From NCBI GenBank assembly GCA_948579355.1, contig CAPAOV010000002.1, positions 30,669-94,668 of the forward strand: DNA of 64,000 nucleotides, written 5' to 3'. A program made the translations under genes and the position numbers. Shown piece by piece: positions 48,602 to 57,755 of the stretch (positions are counted from its first letter, which is position 1; each line of letters opens with the position of its first letter). The DNA comes from an uncultured Eubacterium sp. Lineage in GTDB: Bacteria > Bacillota > Clostridia > Lachnospirales > Lachnospiraceae. The notes under the pieces were generated by a model. That model was not told where the DNA came from. It did no database searches and saw nothing but the letters and a program-made list of their open reading frames with translations.

Positions 48602-51600
48602 TGTATTTAAAAAGTATTGAAGTACATGGCTTTAAATCTTTTGCTAAAAAGCTGGTATTTGAATTTCATAATGGCATTACCTGTATCGTAGGTCCAAACG
48701 GAAGCGGTAAAAGTAATGTTGCCGACGCAGTACGCTGGGTGTTGGGTGAACAGAGCGCCAAGCAGCTTCGCGGCTCCAGTATGCAGGATGTAATCTTCTC
48801 GGGAACAGAAATGCGTAAGCCGCAAAGTTATGCCTATGTCGCGCTGACGATAACGAATGAAGACCACAAATTGAATCTTCCCTATGAGGAGGTACAGGTG
48901 GCGAGACGGGTGTACCGTTCCGGTGAAAGTGAATATTTATTAAATGGAGTTTCCTGCCGCTTACGCGATATACAGGAATTGTTTTTTGATACCGGTATCG
49001 GAAAAGAGGGGTATTCCATTATCGGACAGGGGCAGATTGATAAAATATTGAGCGGTAAACCGGATGACCGGCGCGAATTATTTGACGAGGCGGCCGGAAT
49101 CGTAAAATTCAAAAAAAGAAAAGCAGCCGCAGAGAAAAATCTGGAAGTGGAAACACAAAATCTGCTGCGCGTACAGGATATATTGAGTGAACTGGAAAAA
49201 CAGGTGGGCCCACTGGAAGAACAGTCTGGAAAAGCCAAAGAATATTTACGCCTGAAAGAGGACTTAAAAAACTATGAAATATGGCTGTTCCGTATGGATT
49301 ATGAGAGTCTTTCTCAGGAAATTGAGGAAATTGAAAAGAATCTGCGCCATACGCGGGAAAATCTGGAAGAAGCCAAACAGGAGAGAGAGCAGTCGCGCTC
49401 CCAATACGACGAGGCGGAGGCATCAATTGCCGAATTTGACCAATCCATAGAAAGGAAAAAGGAGAAAGTTAATAAAAATAAGCTGCTCATAAACAATTTC
49501 GAGGGAGAGGTCCGCATTGCCAAAGAAAAAATCGCTTCCGCCACACAGGGAAAGGAATATTATCAGGAGCGGGCCAATTCGTTAGAGATGACAAAGCAAA
49601 CGGCAGAGATGGAACTATCCGAATATATGTCGGAGCAAAAAGAGGCGCTGCAACAGTTGGCGGACATGGAAGAGCGCGAAAACAATATCGTAAGCCAATT
49701 GAGTCAGATTGAGAAAGAAATACTGGAGAAGGAAATTGAGCTCAATCAGCAAAATGAAGATATTATTGATGCAATGAACACAACTTCCAAAATCACCGTG
49801 GAACGCCAAAAGGCGACGTCGATGATAGAGCAGAATAAGATTCGTAAAGCGGATTTTAACCAGAAGATTTTATCGAACAAATCACAGTTTGCTTCCGCAG
49901 AGGCGGAAATGAAACGGGAAGAGGAACTTCTCAAAGCGGCAAAAAAAGAGTTAGATAGCGAATATGTTGCAAGGAAAAAATTACTTTCTGAAGCGGATGA
50001 GAAGCGAAATGAAATTCAGACGCTGCAACAAAAACAGCAGGAAAATCAAAAACAATATCATACGATGACATCCCGGCTTGATACGTTAAAAAACATGGCG
50101 GAGCGTTACGACGGCTATGGACAGAGCATCCGGCATGTAATGGAGCAGAAGAACGAACAGCCGGGGCTGATTGGCGTTGTCGCCGATATTATTCAGGTAA
50201 AAGACCGCTATATTACGGCAGTGGAGACGGCGCTCGGGGGAAATATCCAAAATATTATAACGGAAGATGAGCACGTCGCACGCCAGATGATTGAATATCT
50301 GAAAAAAAATCGTTTCGGACGCGCTACATTTTTGCCGCTGACAACGGTGACGCCAAAAAAAGAAAACGCCTTTACCGATGAAATGCTGGCGGAAGAGGGT
50401 GTTCTTGGAACCGTTTCTTCTAAAGTAAACTGCGACAACCGATTCGACCATGTCGTGAAGTATCTCCTTGGCCGTTATTTGTTAGTTGACACGATAGAAC
50501 ATGCCCTCGCAATCAATAAAAAGTACCGTTATACTCTCCGCATTGTGACATTGGAGGGAGAACTGCTCAATCCGGGCGGTTCCCTGTCCGGCGGTTCTTT
50601 CCGCAACAACAGTAATCTGCTCGGAAGACGGAAGGAACTGAAGCAGTTAGAGCAGACGATACAGCAATTGCAGGAGCAGATTGCCCGCTGTAAAGCAGAT
50701 ATCGCCAATGCACAAAAAGATGTTGAACAATTGGTGGGACAAGCCAATGAAAAAGCAGATACGTTAAAAGATTTGGAATTGAAAAAGAATACGGCGACAA
50801 TCAAATATGAACAGGCGGTAACAATAAAAGAGCAAAAGGAAAAAGAGTATCTTGCCATCGCCAATGACGGCAAAGAAATCGAGACACAGAAAGCGCTGCT
50901 CATCGATTCTCTGGAGCGAATCGACCGTCAATTAGAGGAGAGCAAAAAGAACGAACAGGAGGCAAAAGAACACGTACAAATCCTGTCAGACCAACTTGAT
51001 GAGACGCGTGAAAAGCAGATACTACTTCAGGATAAACTTGCAGAAATCCGTTTAGAATCATCTTCGTTCCAACAAAAAAACTATTATGTTACGGAAAATA
51101 TCCATCGTCTGGAAGAGAACCTTTCTGCGATAAACAAAGAATATGAACATTTGGCAGAAGAGCAGCAAAATTCGGACGCTTCGGTTGCACAAATGGAAGA
51201 GGCAATCGTTGGTTTTGAGAAAAAGAATCGGGAATTAGCTGACGAGATAGAACGGCTTCTCGTGGAAATTGACGAGGAAAACCATAAAAAGGAAGAAATG
51301 ACAGCTTCCCAGAAAGATATTTTTGAGAAACGCGATTCCCTGATGAACCATATAAGCGAACTGGATAAGGAGACATTCCGTCTCGAATCCCGCAAACAGA
51401 ATATGGAGGAGAAACAGGAAGACAGCGTCAACCATATGTGGAATGAATATGAGATTACCTATCGCCATGCCAAAGAATATGAGATGAATGAAGCGCTTTC
51501 CTATACGCGTATCAAAGCAAATGTAAGCGATACAAAGGGGAAAATCCGTACGCTCGGAGACGTCAATGTGAATGCCATTGAAGATTACAAATCAGTTCGG

Positions 51601-52164
51601 GAACGATTTGAATTGTTAAAGACACAGCATGACGACCTCATCGCTTCAGAAGAAGCATTAAGAAAAATTATCGCCGATTTGGACGAGGAAATGCGCAAGC
51701 AGTTTACGGAAAAATTCGTACATATACAAAAACAGTTCAACAGTGTTTTCCGCGAGCTGTTTGGCGGCGGCAAGGGTACGATTGAACTGGTGGAGGACGA
51801 GGACGTTCTGGAGGCGGGAATCACCATTAACGCGCAGCCGCCGGGGAAGAAACTTGGCAATATGATGCAGCTTTCCGGCGGGGAAAAGGCATTGACCGCC
51901 ATCGCTTTACTTTTTGCCATCCAAAATCTCAAACCGTCGCCGTTTTGTCTGCTGGATGAGATTGAGGCGGCACTTGACGATTCCAACGTAAAGCGTTATG
52001 CTAAATATCTGCACAAGTTGACGAAAAACACACAGTTCATCGTTATCACACACCGAAAGGGAACGATGGAGGCAGCCGATGTCCTTTATGGTATTACGAT
52101 GCAGGAAAAAGGAGTATCCACGCTTGTGTCCGTGAAACTCATCGAGGAACAATTAGAAAATTAA
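48601..52164 (+). CDS. smc: Chromosome segregation protein SMC
   Basis: SMC is the long ATPase of bacterial condensin, partner of ScpA and ScpB (genes at 3.6-5.0 kb). The 1187-residue protein has Walker A GPNGSGKS at 31-38, two long coiled coils rich in Glu, Lys and Gln (about 170-500 and 670-1020), a globular hinge around 510-660, the ABC signature LSGGE at 1091-1095 and Walker B FCLLDEIEAALDD. The ATG at 48601 overlaps the rnc stop by one base. Standard length. Confidence 0.97.
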   Translation: MYLKSIEVHGFKSFAKKLVFEFHNGITCIVGPNGSGKSNVADAVRWVLGEQSAKQLRGSSMQDVIFSGTEMRKPQSYAYVALTITNEDHKLNLPYEEVQVARRVYRSGESEYLLNGVSCRLRDIQELFFDTGIGKEGYSIIGQGQIDKILSGKPDDRRELFDEAAGIVKFKKRKAAAEKNLEVETQNLLRVQDILSELEKQVGPLEEQSGKAKEYLRLKEDLKNYEIWLFRMDYESLSQEIEEIEKNLRHTRENLEEAKQEREQSRSQYDEAEASIAEFDQSIERKKEKVNKNKLLINNFEGEVRIAKEKIASATQGKEYYQERANSLEMTKQTAEMELSEYMSEQKEALQQLADMEERENNIVSQLSQIEKEILEKEIELNQQNEDIIDAMNTTSKITVERQKATSMIEQNKIRKADFNQKILSNKSQFASAEAEMKREEELLKAAKKELDSEYVARKKLLSEADEKRNEIQTLQQKQQENQKQYHTMTSRLDTLKNMAERYDGYGQSIRHVMEQKNEQPGLIGVVADIIQVKDRYITAVETALGGNIQNIITEDEHVARQMIEYLKKNRFGRATFLPLTTVTPKKENAFTDEMLAEEGVLGTVSSKVNCDNRFDHVVKYLLGRYLLVDTIEHALAINKKYRYTLRIVTLEGELLNPGGSLSGGSFRNNSNLLGRRKELKQLEQTIQQLQEQIARCKADIANAQKDVEQLVGQANEKADTLKDLELKKNTATIKYEQAVTIKEQKEKEYLAIANDGKEIETQKALLIDSLERIDRQLEESKKNEQEAKEHVQILSDQLDETREKQILLQDKLAEIRLESSSFQQKNYYVTENIHRLEENLSAINKEYEHLAEEQQNSDASVAQMEEAIVGFEKKNRELADEIERLLVEIDEENHKKEEMTASQKDIFEKRDSLMNHISELDKETFRLESRKQNMEEKQEDSVNHMWNEYEITYRHAKEYEMNEALSYTRIKANVSDTKGKIRTLGDVNVNAIEDYKSVRERFELLKTQHDDLIASEEALRKIIADLDEEMRKQFTEKFVHIQKQFNSVFRELFGGGKGTIELVEDEDVLEAGITINAQPPGKKLGNMMQLSGGEKALTAIALLFAIQNLKPSPFCLLDEIEAALDDSNVKRYAKYLHKLTKNTQFIVITHRKGTMEAADVLYGITMQEKGVSTLVSVKLIEEQLEN

Positions 52165-52209
52165 TTGTTTTTAATAATAAAAATATTGCATACGCAAATG
52201 GAGGGAATT

Positions 52210-53145
52210 ATGGAAGAGAAGAAAGGTTTTTTTGCGAAACTAAAGAGAGGATTATCGAAAACAAGAGATAATTTTGTTTCCGGTATCGATTCCTTATTTA
52301 CCGGATTTTCCGAAATAGATGATGATTTTTACGAAGAACTCGAAGAACTCCTGATTATGGGAGACATCGGCATTAACACGACGATGAGTATTATTGATAG
52401 TCTGCGGGAGCGCATTAAAGAAGATAAGATAAAAGAAGCTGGCGCCTGCAAGCAGCTCCTGATTGATACGATTAAAGCACAGATGACCGTTCGTGAAGAC
52501 GCCTATGATTTTGAAAATAAAAAATCTGTCTTATTGCTTATCGGCGTCAACGGCGTTGGTAAAACTACGAGCGTAGGCAAATTAGCCGGACAGTTTAAAA
52601 ATCAGGGCAAACGGGTTCTTCTTGCGGCGGCGGATACTTTTCGCGCCGGCGCCATTGAGCAGTTGAGGGAGTGGTCGGAGAGAGCCAGCGTAGATATCAT
52701 AGCCGGACAGGAGGGTTCCGACCCTGCTGCAATTGTTTTTGACGCAGTTGCCGCGGCAAAAGCACGTGACGTTGATATTTTATTATGCGATACTGCGGGA
52801 CGTCTTCATAATAAGAAAAACCTTATGAACGAGCTTCATAAAATCCATACCATTATCGAAAAAGAATATCCGGAAGCATTGTTAGAAACACTTATTGTTG
52901 TGGACGGAACGACCGGTCAGAATGCTTTGGCTCAGGCAAAGGAATTTAGCGAAGTGGCTGACGTATCGGGCGTTATTTTGACAAAACTTGACGGCACCGC
53001 AAAGGGCGGCATTGCCATTGCAATTCAATCCGAACTGAGTATTCCGGTGAAATATATCGGTATCGGAGAACAAATCGGTGATTTGCAGCGTTTTGATGCG
53101 GAAGAGTTTGTCAATGCACTCTTTGCCGTCAATGAAACTATATAA
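52210..53145 (+). CDS. ftsY: Signal recognition particle receptor FtsY
   Basis: FtsY is the membrane-associated GTPase that receives ribosome-SRP complexes. The 311-residue protein has the NG domain with G1 GVNGVGKTTSVGKLA, the DTFRAGAIEQL segment, G3 DTAGRLHN and G4 TKLDGTAKGG. The N-terminal acidic A domain is short, as usual in Firmicutes. ATG 52210 follows TGGAGGGAAT; an upstream in-frame start lies against the smc stop. It follows smc as in most Clostridia. Confidence 0.96.
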   Translation: MEEKKGFFAKLKRGLSKTRDNFVSGIDSLFTGFSEIDDDFYEELEELLIMGDIGINTTMSIIDSLRERIKEDKIKEAGACKQLLIDTIKAQMTVREDAYDFENKKSVLLLIGVNGVGKTTSVGKLAGQFKNQGKRVLLAAADTFRAGAIEQLREWSERASVDIIAGQEGSDPAAIVFDAVAAAKARDVDILLCDTAGRLHNKKNLMNELHKIHTIIEKEYPEALLETLIVVDGTTGQNALAQAKEFSEVADVSGVILTKLDGTAKGGIAIAIQSELSIPVKYIGIGEQIGDLQRFDAEEFVNALFAVNETI

Positions 53146-53166
53146 TAAAGAAAGGTCGTGTCTGTC

Positions 53167-54384
53167 ATGTTGACTTTAGATAAATTTGAAGAAGCAAGTG
53201 AAATCGTTCAGAAAGTAATTCTGCCAACGAATCTTATTTATAGCGAGTACTATAGCGCACAAACCGGAGGAAAGATTTATTTAAAACCGGAAAATATGCA
53301 GTATACCGGCGCTTATAAAATTCGTGGCGCCTATTATAAGATTAGCACGCTGCCGGAAGAGGAGCGGCAGCGCGGACTAATAACCGCATCGGCCGGCAAC
53401 CATGCGCAGGGAGTTGCCTATGCGGCAAAATTATTTGGGGTGAAAGCAGTTATTGTAATGCCAAATACGACTCCCTTAATCAAGGTGAACCGCACAAAAA
53501 GCTATGGCGCCGAAGTCGTTCTGCACGGGGATGTATATGACGATGCCTGTGCCCATGCGCTTTCTTTGGCAGAAGAGAAAGGATATACCTTTATTCATCC
53601 CTTTGACGATGAAGTGGTGGCGACCGGACAGGGCTCCATCGCCATGGAGATTATTAAGGAACTGCCGACGGTAGATATGATTCTTGCCCCGATTGGCGGC
53701 GGCGGGTTAGCGTGCGGCGTATCTACGCTTGCCAAGCTTCTCAACCCTAACATACAAGTTATCGGTGTCGAACCGGCAGGCGCCAACTGTATGCAGGAAT
53801 CAATCAAAAACGGCAAAGTGACTTCGCTTTCCCAAGTCAATACGATTGCTGACGGTACGGCGGTAAAAACGCCGGGAGCAAATATTTTCCCTTATATTCA
53901 AAAAAATGTTGACGATATCATTACCGTGGACGACCACGAACTGATTGTGAATTTTCTGGATATGGTTGAGAATCATAAAATGATTGTGGAAAATTCCGGT
54001 TTACTTACCGTATCCGCATTAAAACAGCTCGATGGAAAAGGAAAGAAGATTGTCTGTATTCTCAGCGGTGGAAATATGGATATGATTACGATGTCTTCGG
54101 TCGTTCAGCACGGATTGATTCAGAGAGGGCGGGTATTTACAATTAGCGTACTTCTGCCTGACCGTCCGGGAGAACTGCTTCATATTGCCGATATCATTGC
54201 CAGAGAGCAGGGGAACATCATTCGCTTAGAGCACAATCAGTTTGTCAGCATTAACCGAAATGCCGCTGTAGAGCTGACCATTACGATGGAAGCCTTTGGC
54301 AACGAGCACAAAGAAGCTATCATTAAAGCATTGGAACGGGAAGGATATACCCCGAAATCAGAACAGCCGTCAGCTGTCTATTAA
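53167..54384 (+). CDS. ilvA: Threonine ammonia-lyase with ACT domain
   Basis: This PLP enzyme deaminates threonine to 2-oxobutyrate for isoleucine synthesis or catabolism. The 405-residue protein has the PLP lysine in GAYKIRGAYYKI (about residue 57), the phosphate-binding GGGGLACG loop (about 180-187) and a single C-terminal ACT domain (about 325-398), typical of short-form enzymes. Whether the physiological role is biosynthetic (ilvA) or catabolic (tdcB) cannot be told. ATG 53167 and an in-frame GTG at 53158 are both possible; AAAGG lies upstream. The smc-ftsY genes precede it with no terminator. Confidence 0.9.
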   Translation: MLTLDKFEEASEIVQKVILPTNLIYSEYYSAQTGGKIYLKPENMQYTGAYKIRGAYYKISTLPEEERQRGLITASAGNHAQGVAYAAKLFGVKAVIVMPNTTPLIKVNRTKSYGAEVVLHGDVYDDACAHALSLAEEKGYTFIHPFDDEVVATGQGSIAMEIIKELPTVDMILAPIGGGGLACGVSTLAKLLNPNIQVIGVEPAGANCMQESIKNGKVTSLSQVNTIADGTAVKTPGANIFPYIQKNVDDIITVDDHELIVNFLDMVENHKMIVENSGLLTVSALKQLDGKGKKIVCILSGGNMDMITMSSVVQHGLIQRGRVFTISVLLPDRPGELLHIADIIAREQGNIIRLEHNQFVSINRNAAVELTITMEAFGNEHKEAIIKALEREGYTPKSEQPSAVY

Positions 54385-54418
54385 TAAATTGCTGAAAGAG
54401 GATTAGGAGGTCACGCAT

Positions 54419-55675
54419 ATGTATGATAAGTCATTGCTTTTTACACCGGAGGGAGTACGGGATATTTACGGTGAACATTGCGAGCGACGGGATGCGGTAC
54501 AAGATGAAATCCATGCCATTATGAAGTTGTATGGATTTAAAAATATTAAGACGCCAACGTTTGAATTTTTTGATATTTTTAACAGAGAAAAGGGAACTGT
54601 CAAATCCGCGGAGATGTTTAAGTTTTTCGACCAATATAACAACACGCTCGTATTGCGGCCGGATATTACGCCGTCCATTGCCCGCTGTGTGGCAAAATAT
54701 TACGAAAAAGAGACCATGCAGATTCGCCTCTGCTATACCGGAGATACATTTATCCGTCTCAGCGGATATCAGGGAAAGATGTCCGAGATTACACAGATTG
54801 GCGCTGAGTTAATGAACGACGCCTCTTCGGACGCCGACGGAGAAATGATTGCGATGACGATTGAGGCATTGAAGCAGGTCGGTCTCAAAGAGTTCAAAGT
54901 GGATATCGGACATGCGGATTTATTCCGCGGCCTGATTGAAGAAACCGATTTGAGTGAAGAAGAAATCGAACAGTTAAAAATTTATCTCAGAAATAAAAAT
55001 ATTTTTGCCATTGAAGATATGCTGGAAGACAAAAATATTCCGGCGGACTGCAAGGATTTACTCATCCGTATGCCAGATTTGTTTGGCGGGATTGAGACGA
55101 TTTCCTATGCCGCGGAGCGCACACAGAATGAGCGTGCCCAAAAAGCGTTGGAGCGTTTGCAAAAAATATATGAGATACTTGTTTCGATTGGTTTGGAAGA
55201 ACACATTACGTTTGACCTCGGAATGTTATCCCACTACGAATATTATACGGGAGTTATTTTCAAAGCCTATACTTATGGGACCGGAGATGCGATTGTCACG
55301 GGAGGCCGTTACGATAATCTGATGGAGCAGTTCGGCAGGAAAACGCCGGCTATCGGCATGGCATTTGTTCTTGACCAGCTAATGGAAGCGCTGCACAGTC
55401 AGGAAACAGATATCCGTACGAAAGAATTGGATTTTCTCATTTTGTACCGTTCCGCAAACCGCCATAAGGCGCTGCAACTGGCAGGAGAGCTGCGCGGCCA
55501 AAATAAGCCCGCCCGCCTGATGCGCAAAGATGCCGAGACATCTTTGCAGGAGTACAAACAGTACGGATACCGCAATGAAGTCCATTCGATTTACTATATT
55601 GATGATACCGGAGAAATAACAGAATTTGATTTGACGATAGAAGAGCAGGCAGACGAGACGGGAGGAAATACATGA
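54419..55675 (+). CDS. hisZ: ATP phosphoribosyltransferase regulatory subunit HisZ
   Basis: HisZ is a catalytically inactive histidyl-tRNA synthetase paralogue that activates short-form HisG. The 418-residue protein opens with FTPEGVRDIYG, has motif 2-like VLRPDITPSIARCVA and a C-terminal GGRYDNLMEQFGRKTPAIG region. It lacks the tRNA anticodon-binding features of true HisRS as far as can be seen. AGGAGG precedes the ATG. It overlaps hisG by 4 bp, consistent with the obligate partnership. Confidence 0.94.
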   Translation: MYDKSLLFTPEGVRDIYGEHCERRDAVQDEIHAIMKLYGFKNIKTPTFEFFDIFNREKGTVKSAEMFKFFDQYNNTLVLRPDITPSIARCVAKYYEKETMQIRLCYTGDTFIRLSGYQGKMSEITQIGAELMNDASSDADGEMIAMTIEALKQVGLKEFKVDIGHADLFRGLIEETDLSEEEIEQLKIYLRNKNIFAIEDMLEDKNIPADCKDLLIRMPDLFGGIETISYAAERTQNERAQKALERLQKIYEILVSIGLEEHITFDLGMLSHYEYYTGVIFKAYTYGTGDAIVTGGRYDNLMEQFGRKTPAIGMAFVLDQLMEALHSQETDIRTKELDFLILYRSANRHKALQLAGELRGQNKPARLMRKDAETSLQEYKQYGYRNEVHSIYYIDDTGEITEFDLTIEEQADETGGNT

Positions 55676-56322
55676 AATATATAACTATTGCCCTTGCAAA
55701 AGGCAGACTTGCCAAACAAACATTGGCTCTCTTAGAACAGACAGGGATTACCTGTGAAGAGTTAAAAGATAAAGAAACGCGTAAACTCATTTTTGTAAAT
55801 AAAGAACTGGGACTTAAATTTTTCCTTTCCAAGACGTCGGATGTTCCGACCTATGTCGAATATGGCGCCGCTGATATCGGCGTTGTCGGCAGCGATACGA
55901 TTATGGAAGAGGGACGCAAAGTACTGGAAGTGCTCGACCTCGGTCTCGGCCGCTGCCACATGTGCGTTGCCGGTCCCGCCTCTGCTTCCGGATTGCTACA
56001 TAATAATCAGGTTATCCGCGTGGCTTCAAAGTACCCGAATATTGCCAAAGATTACTTTTATAACCAAAAGCATCAAACTGTGGAAATTGTGAAATTAAAC
56101 GGCTCGGTAGAGCTGGCGCCTATCGTCGGTCTGTCCGAAGTGATTGTAGATATCGTTGAGACCGGCTCCACCTTAAAAGCCAACGGTCTGGAAGTGTTGG
56201 AGACGATTTGCCCGCTTTCGGCCCGCGTTATCGTCAATGAAGCGAGTATGAAGCTGCAGCGCGAGCGCATTACGAAACTGGTGAAAGATTTGAAACAGGC
56301 GTTAGAGAGAGAGGAGAGTTGA
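55672..56322 (+). CDS. hisG: ATP phosphoribosyltransferase catalytic subunit, short form
   Basis: HisG joins ATP and PRPP in the first step of histidine synthesis. At 216 residues it is the short form that lacks the C-terminal regulatory domain and needs HisZ, which is encoded immediately upstream. Features include IALAKGRLAKQT at the N-terminus, GAADIGVVGSDT and the PRPP-binding VDIVETGSTLKANGL segment. The start overlaps hisZ (ATGA). hisD follows after 2 bp. Confidence 0.96.
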   Translation: MKYITIALAKGRLAKQTLALLEQTGITCEELKDKETRKLIFVNKELGLKFFLSKTSDVPTYVEYGAADIGVVGSDTIMEEGRKVLEVLDLGLGRCHMCVAGPASASGLLHNNQVIRVASKYPNIAKDYFYNQKHQTVEIVKLNGSVELAPIVGLSEVIVDIVETGSTLKANGLEVLETICPLSARVIVNEASMKLQRERITKLVKDLKQALEREES

Positions 56323-56324
56323 AA

Positions 56325-57635
56325 ATGCAAATTATTCAATTGACCGAAGAAACAAAAAACAATATTATGGAAAACTTATTAAAACGGAGTCCGAATAATT
56401 ATGATGAATATCAGGACACCGTCAATGAAATATTGCAGGAAGTGAGAACAAAAGGAGATGAGGCGGTATTCGCCTATACGAAAAAGTTTGATAAAGCGGA
56501 CATAACAAAAGAAAATCTGTATGTCACGGAAGATGAGATAAAGGAGGCCTATGCACAAGTTGACGACGCGCTCGTTGAGACAATGAAGAAGTCGATTATC
56601 AATATTCAGTCCTTTCACGAAAAACAGGTGAGGAACAGTTGGTTTCATACGAGAGAAGACGGCGTTATCTTAGGACAGCGCGTCACCGCCCTAAATAGTG
56701 TCGGCGTATATGTACCGGGAGGAAAAGCGGCTTATCCGTCCAGCGTGCTGATGAATATTATTCCCGCCAAAGTCGCCGGAGTAAAGCGCATTGTCATGTG
56801 TACACCGCCGGACGCGCAGGGAAAAGTGACGCCGGCAACATTAGTTGCCGCCCACCTTGCCGGCGCAACGGAAATTGTTAAGGCAGGAGGCGCACAGGCA
56901 ATTGCGGCGCTGGCGTACGGAACCGCAGCCATTCCTAAAGTGGATAAGATTACCGGCCCGGGGAATATCTTTGTCGCTCTGGCAAAGAAAACGGTATACG
57001 GCCATGTAAGTATTGATTCCGTTGCCGGCCCCAGTGAAATTCTTGTTCTCGCAGACGAGACGGCAAATCCGCGTTATGTGGCGGCAGACCTGCTGTCACA
57101 GGCGGAACACGACGAGCTGGCTTCCGCAATTTTAGTAACAACAAGCAGGGAATTAGCCGAACAGGTGTCGGCACAGGCAAAAGAGTTTACCTCTAAATTA
57201 TCCCGCCAGAGCATTATCACGAAATCATTAGATAATTATGGATATATACTGATTGCCGATACGATGGACGAGGCCATTGATGTAGTCAACGAAATTGCTT
57301 CCGAGCACTTAGAAATTTTGACGAAAAATCCGTTTGATACAATGACACGGGTGCAAAATGCCGGAGCCATTTTCCTTGGAGAGTACAGCAGCGAGCCGCT
57401 CGGCGATTACTTCGCTGGCCCTAACCATGTGCTGCCGACAAACGGAACCGCGAAGTTTTTCTCGCCGCTGTCGGTAGACGATTTTATCAAAAAATCGAGC
57501 GTCATTTCCTATTCGCGCGAGGCATTGGAAGAAGTGCACGAGGATATTATACAGTTTGCCAAAGCAGAGCACCTAACCGCCCATGCCAACTCCATTGCCG
57601 TCCGCTTTGGCAAAGAAGTGTTTGCTGAGAAATAA
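56325..57635 (+). CDS. hisD: Histidinol dehydrogenase
   Basis: HisD oxidises histidinol to histidine in two NAD-dependent steps. The 436-residue protein has the YVPGGKAAYPSSVLMN segment, DSVAGPSEILVLADE, the zinc-site SQAEHDELASAIL and GPNHVLPTNGTA. ATG 56325 lies behind GAGGAGAG; a TTG at 56319 is in frame. The other his genes are not in this window, so the his operon is split or continues elsewhere. Confidence 0.96.
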   Translation: MQIIQLTEETKNNIMENLLKRSPNNYDEYQDTVNEILQEVRTKGDEAVFAYTKKFDKADITKENLYVTEDEIKEAYAQVDDALVETMKKSIINIQSFHEKQVRNSWFHTREDGVILGQRVTALNSVGVYVPGGKAAYPSSVLMNIIPAKVAGVKRIVMCTPPDAQGKVTPATLVAAHLAGATEIVKAGGAQAIAALAYGTAAIPKVDKITGPGNIFVALAKKTVYGHVSIDSVAGPSEILVLADETANPRYVAADLLSQAEHDELASAILVTTSRELAEQVSAQAKEFTSKLSRQSIITKSLDNYGYILIADTMDEAIDVVNEIASEHLEILTKNPFDTMTRVQNAGAIFLGEYSSEPLGDYFAGPNHVLPTNGTAKFFSPLSVDDFIKKSSVISYSREALEEVHEDIIQFAKAEHLTAHANSIAVRFGKEVFAEK

Positions 57636-57636
57636 C

Positions 57637-57665
57637 TTTACACGAAACATGACATATGATATAGT
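57637..57665 (+). promoter_or_regulatory. Sigma-A-type promoter of the secreted-protein operon
   Basis: TTTACA (57637-57642) and TATAGT (57660-57665) are separated by 17 bp, just after hisD. Transcription would start near 57672 and give a structured leader of about 85 nt. Confidence 0.6.
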
Positions 57666-57685
57666 TGATTTGTAATGTACATAAT

Positions 57686-57728
57686 CTGACGGTGACAGGT
57701 CGAATCCGGCGTGCCACCGTCAGCCGGA
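57686..57728 (+). promoter_or_regulatory. Structured leader with two competing hairpins
   Basis: CTGACGGTG (57686-57694) pairs perfectly with CACCGTCAG (57715-57723). TCCGGC (57705-57710), inside its loop, can pair with GCCGGA (57723-57728), which begins on the last base of the first stem. The two pairings interleave, so they are alternatives. The ribosome binding site GAGGAG (57743-57748) lies 15 nt further on. I cannot match it to a known riboswitch class. Confidence 0.5.
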
Positions 57729-57755
57729 GATAACTTACATACGAGGAGTAGAATC

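Noticed and set aside
57686..57735. Cobalamin riboswitch before the Big2 protein gene
   Set aside because: A few short boxes occur in the right order, but the region is about 45 nt, a quarter of the length needed, and has no room for the P4-P6 core.
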